Origin: an uncultured Kineosporia sp.
Lineage (GTDB): Bacteria > Actinomycetota > Actinomycetes > Actinomycetales > Kineosporiaceae
Reading direction: 5' to 3'
Assembly: GCA_937859855.1 (NCBI GenBank)
Contig: CALMAR010000040.1
Location: forward strand, 1-9,790
Length of the DNA stretch: 9,790 bases
Shown: in pieces, positions 8,101 to 9,790 of the stretch
How positions within the stretch are numbered: position 1 is the first letter of the stretch
Layout of the letters: the number at the start of each line of letters is the position of its first letter
The notes under the pieces: model-generated
Database searches by the model: none
The model's input: only the letters and a program-made list of their open reading frames with translations
What the model was told of the DNA's origin: nothing
Program-made: the position numbers and the translations under genes

Positions 8101-8878
8101 GCAGGATCGGCACATCCAGCTCGGCCAGTGCGCCGATGTCCCAGGACGACTCGTCGCCGCCCGCGGATGCCTGGGCCGGGCGGGATCCGCCCGCCGCCAG
8201 CACGGTCACCAGCAACGCGTCAGCGGTCCCCAGTAGTTCGAGCAGATCCCGGCCGGCGGCGCGCAGCGAGGCGCAGAACACCGGCAACGCGGTCGCTCCG
8301 GCCTGTTCAACCGCCGAGCACAGCGTTTCGACGAAATCGGTGTTGCCGGCCACCTGGTGGGCCCGGTAGTAGAGCACCGCGATGGTAGGACGGTTCCGGT
8401 TGCCGGTGGCGGGCTGGGCGCCGGGCCGCTCGAGCACCCCCCAGGCAGGCGTCGCCTCCGGGTCGGTGAATCCGAGGCCGGTCAGCAGCACGGTGTCGCA
8501 GAGGAAGTGGTGCAGCTGGGTCAGGTTGGCGGCGCCCCCCTCGGCCAGGTAGCGGTGAGCCTGCGCCGCGATGCCGATCGGCACGGTGGACAGTCTCATC
8601 AGCTCGGCGTCGGCAATGGCCTCGCCGGACAGCACCACCACCGGGATGCCGCTGGTCAGCAGGATGTCCAGGCCGTCCTCCCAGGCCCGGCGCCCACCCA
8701 GCAACCGGACCACGGCCAGCCCGGCGCCGTCCACCAGTCCAGATTCCTGCTCGGGGCTGACCCGAGAAGGGTTGGCCAGCCGGAACGGCGCCTCACTGGC
8801 GCCGGGAATCGAGCTGGCGCTGAGCAGGTCGGTGTCAGAGGTCGAGATCAGCAGAACGATGGGGGAGTGGCTGGGCAC
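5174..8878 (-). CDS. cobN: Cobaltochelatase large subunit CobN
   Basis: Large, porphyrinoid-binding subunit of the ATP-dependent aerobic cobaltochelatase, which inserts Co2+ into hydrogenobyrinic acid a,c-diamide with two AAA+/MIDAS-type partner subunits (CobS/CobT, or ChlI/ChlD-like proteins in actinobacteria). None of these partners lies in this window. At 1234 residues it is full length for the family. It begins with the typical IVLLISTSDTDLLSA and FRLANPSRV. The chelatase core has HLGKHGTLEW (about 542-551) followed by GKNLGLSASCSPDAALGNLP and YPFLVNDPGEG, then GRNFYSVDP and SVWGTSAMRTSGDD, RIFGSKPGSYGAGL (about 998-1011), the DSDDYFQYHGGM segment (about 1073-1085) and NPRWLAAMQRHGYKGA. 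I see no frameshift or missing block. Start is GTG 8878, the only candidate before the conserved N-terminus, with a poor Shine-Dalgarno sequence. It heads a unit with the oxidoreductase and the TIGR03086-type gene. Confidence 0.97.
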   Translation of the reverse strand: MPSHSPIVLLISTSDTDLLSASSIPGASEAPFRLANPSRVSPEQESGLVDGAGLAVVRLLGGRRAWEDGLDILLTSGIPVVVLSGEAIADAELMRLSTVPIGIAAQAHRYLAEGGAANLTQLHHFLCDTVLLTGLGFTDPEATPAWGVLERPGAQPATGNRNRPTIAVLYYRAHQVAGNTDFVETLCSAVEQAGATALPVFCASLRAAGRDLLELLGTADALLVTVLAAGGSRPAQASAGGDESSWDIGALAELDVPILQAISSLSSRSQWLDSSEGLIPLDAANQVAIPEFDGRLITVPFSFKEVDEAGLTRYAADPERAARVAGIAVSHARLRHRPPSRKRIALMLTAYPTKHARIGNAVGLDTPASALRLLNALREAGYDIGPADGPGSLPGLAAMDGDALVHGLIEAGGQDLDWLTEDQLAGNPVRIPAALYRSWFSSLPADLRERVEAHWGPAPGELFVDGPGGPRSSGDPDGDIVLAAIEAGNLVLLLQPPRGFGENPVAIYHDPDLPPSHHYLAAYHWLNLPAAQGGFGADAIIHLGKHGTLEWTPGKNLGLSASCSPDAALGNLPLIYPFLVNDPGEGTQAKRRAHATLVDHLVPPMSRADSYGDIARLEQLLDEYAAVIALDPAKAPAVRSQIWTLMRAAQLHRDLGLDERPQDAEFDEMILHLDGWLCQVKDAQIRDGLHILGEAPTGPVRVHLVNSMLRARQLWGGTQTLPGLREALGLWESEVGSGIADGAGRAEVDAAETAGRELIQAMEDTGWDIAQIEHVVSAAELVPQADQEALKAVLSFAATEVVPRLAGTGQEIGAVIHALAGGFVAPGPSGSPLRGLVNVLPTGRNFYSVDPRAVPSRLAWETGRSMADSLLERYRDDTGEWPRSVGLSVWGTSAMRTSGDDVAEVLALLGVRPVWDDASRRITGLEPVTLPELGRPRIDVTIRISGFFRDAFPHVVTMLDDAVALAAAQDEPAEENFVRAHVEHDLAEHGDQRRATTRIFGSKPGSYGAGLLPLIDTRSWRDNADLAQVYAVWGGYAYGRGLDGREARTEMESSYRRIAVAAKNYDSAEHDIADSDDYFQYHGGMVAMVASLTGAAPRAYIGDSTQPSAVRTRSLHQEVSRVFRSRVVNPRWLAAMQRHGYKGAFEMAATVDYLFGYDATTGVVQDWMYGKLAETYVLDPDTQKFLSESNPWALHGMTERLLEAAERGLWAEPDPGQLDALREVLLAAEGDLEG

Positions 8879-8887
8879 CGGTTCACT

Positions 8888-8938
8888 CTGCCAGACGGCT
8901 GGGCCGGCTCCTGGGCGGCTGTCAGTGGAGGCTGGCAG
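8888..8938. repeat. Inverted repeat CTGCCAG...CTGGCAG in the divergent spacer
   Basis: Perfect 7-bp arms at 8888-8894 and 8932-8938 separated by 37 nt. The centre, 8913, matches the midpoint of the 70-bp spacer between the divergent starts of cobN (8878) and the helicase gene (8949). It could be a paired operator, or an RNA stem that would occupy the helicase ribosome-binding area. No promoter hexamers are evident in this GC-rich stretch, and no cobalamin riboswitch could fit. Chance symmetry is possible. Confidence 0.35.
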
Positions 8939-8951
8939 GATGCGCTGAGTG
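8927..8951 (+). promoter_or_regulatory. Translation start region of the helicase gene with a two-codon mini-ORF
   Basis: GGAGG at 8927-8931 stands 8 nt before ATG 8940, but that ATG reads only ATG-CGC-TGA. The TGA (8946-8948) directly abuts GTG 8949, the first possible start in the helicase frame. A second, weaker site, AGGA at 8937-8940, stands 8 nt before GTG 8949. ATG 8940, the TGA and the helicase are all in the same reading frame. Confidence 0.5.
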
Positions 8952-9790
8952 TTCGTGCTCCATGGCTGGTGGTCGCCGCTGGCTGACGCCTCCGGCCGTC
9001 CCGCGGATCAGGGTGCCGGTGGGCAGTTGGTGCTCTGGGCCGAGGATGCCCGGGCGCCGGCCGAGAGTCCGCACCGGCCCGGGCGCCGGGCGAAGGTGCG
9101 CGATCACCCCTTCGCGGTCCGGCCGGACGCCCTGGCTGCGGCCCTTGGCCTGGACAGTCTGGTGGCGCCCTGGCTGACCGGCGATCGGTTGCCAACCCGG
9201 TTCGGCCGGGCCGACCTGCGATTACCGGGCTTCGCACACGCCCCGGCAGCGTCCCCCGAACTGCTCGATCAGCGCTCGGTCACCGAGGCGGCCGTGGGCG
9301 GTGGGCAGAGCGTCAGGCTCTACGCGGACGTCCGCTGGGGCGTTCGGACCATCAGCATCGGTGCCGCAGCCGCGGAGCTGGTGCTGTGGGAGCTGTGCCG
9401 CCAGGACGAGCTGGGCCCAGAACCGGCCGCCGAGCTGGATGACAGCGAGGCGGCCACCATCCGCATCGGCAGCGACCTGCGGCAGCTGTTCGGGTTGGCC
9501 GGGTTCGCCACCGACCTGGTTCGCCGCGGGCGGGTGCTGCCGGTCGCGTTCCCAGGACCAGAGCCGGGCACCGGCGTGGCTGCCTGGCGGCCGGTACTCA
9601 CCGGGGCTGACGCCGAATGGTTCCGGGCCGCCGTCGCCGCGCTGCCCGCATCCTTCTCGGCTGCTTACGATAGCCCTGAGTGGGCCGGCTTTCTGGCCGC
9701 CAGCTGCGTCGATGATCTGGTGGATGCCGGGGTGCGGGCCCGGATCGGGCCGGGCGAGCAGGCCCGGGGCTCCGGCGGCCAGTCCGGGGC
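8949..9790 (+). CDS. SNF2-family DEAD/DEAH helicase, N-terminal part (runs off the window)
   Basis: The first 280 codons are open, with no stop to the right edge, in the frame of GTG 8949. The protein opens VFVLHGWWSPL, then QLVLWAEDARAPAES, a basic segment, and DHPFAVRPDALAAAL, the usual opening of actinobacterial RapA/HepA-like SNF2 helicases. Later come LVRRGRVLPV and WRPVLTGADAEWFRAAVAALP (near residues 195-240) and FLAASCVDDLVDAGVRARIG, which fit the SNF2 helicase-associated domain (DUF3670, PF12419) found before the ATPase core in these proteins. The two RecA-like motor domains would lie beyond the window, so ATPase motifs cannot be checked. Known relatives are ATP-driven DNA or nucleoprotein translocases. 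One TTA codon occurs at 9222. GTG 8955 is an alternative start. Identification comes from family pattern recognition, not a search. Confidence 0.82.
   Translation, partial: MFVLHGWWSPLADASGRPADQGAGGQLVLWAEDARAPAESPHRPGRRAKVRDHPFAVRPDALAAALGLDSLVAPWLTGDRLPTRFGRADLRLPGFAHAPAASPELLDQRSVTEAAVGGGQSVRLYADVRWGVRTISIGAAAAELVLWELCRQDELGPEPAAELDDSEAATIRIGSDLRQLFGLAGFATDLVRRGRVLPVAFPGPEPGTGVAAWRPVLTGADAEWFRAAVAALPASFSAAYDSPEWAGFLAASCVDDLVDAGVRARIGPGEQARGSGGQSG

Noticed and set aside
8962..9177. Plus-strand ATG open frame of 71 codons
   Set aside because: It is in a different frame from the helicase, which covers the same bases with family-like sequence and continues to the window edge.
9222..9224. TTA codon in the helicase gene as bldA-type developmental control
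   Set aside because: That regulation is established for Streptomyces, and nothing here shows the organism is one; a single rare codon is not enough.
8848..9237. Minus-strand open frame opposite the helicase start
   Set aside because: The plus-strand frame from GTG 8949 gives a convincing SNF2-associated N-terminus, while this one is Arg/Pro-rich and featureless.

Overview
The DNA is very GC-rich, with G or C at most third codon positions, GTG as well as ATG starts, and many stop/start overlaps. The protein families point to a high-GC actinobacterium: an actinobacterial-type SNF2 helicase N-terminus, a mycothiol-dependent maleylpyruvate isomerase-like (TIGR03086-type) protein, CobN, and a universal stress protein paired with an APC permease. 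I cannot name the genus.

Layout, left to right. Positions 1-1014 (+) hold a uroporphyrinogen-III C-methyltransferase (CobA/SUMT) with an odd low-complexity N-terminal extension containing a 9-bp tandem repeat. It runs tail to tail into a minus-strand pair read from 3351 down to 980: an amino-acid permease of the cationic amino-acid transporter type, then a tandem-domain universal stress protein overlapping it at ATGA. A gap of about 117 bp (3352-3468) with several inverted repeats lies upstream of the permease. Positions 3469-8878 form a second minus-strand unit, read in the order cobN (cobaltochelatase large subunit), a Gfo/Idh/MocA oxidoreductase (TGATG overlap with cobN), and a DinB-fold MDMPI_N/TIGR03086-type putative metal protein (17-bp gap). 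After a 70-bp divergent spacer, the first 280 codons of an SNF2-family helicase start at GTG 8949 (+) and run off the right edge.

How the genes fit together. CobA makes precorrin-2, the shared precursor of cobalamin and sirohaem. CobN is the large subunit of the ATP-dependent aerobic cobaltochelatase. The window therefore lies in or beside an aerobic B12 locus, although the chelatase partner subunits and the intermediate ring-modifying enzymes are not present here. The two genes behind cobN have no known B12 role, and their link to it is inferred only from gene overlap. The permease/stress-protein pair is a plausible transporter-plus-nucleotide-sensor module unrelated to B12. No RNA genes, CRISPR arrays, insertion sequences or cobalamin riboswitch were recognised. 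I found no clearly new defence or mobile system. The points most worth a second look are the two-codon mini-ORF abutting the helicase start, the repeat-bearing N-terminus of CobA, and the cobN-coupled oxidoreductase/TIGR03086 pair.
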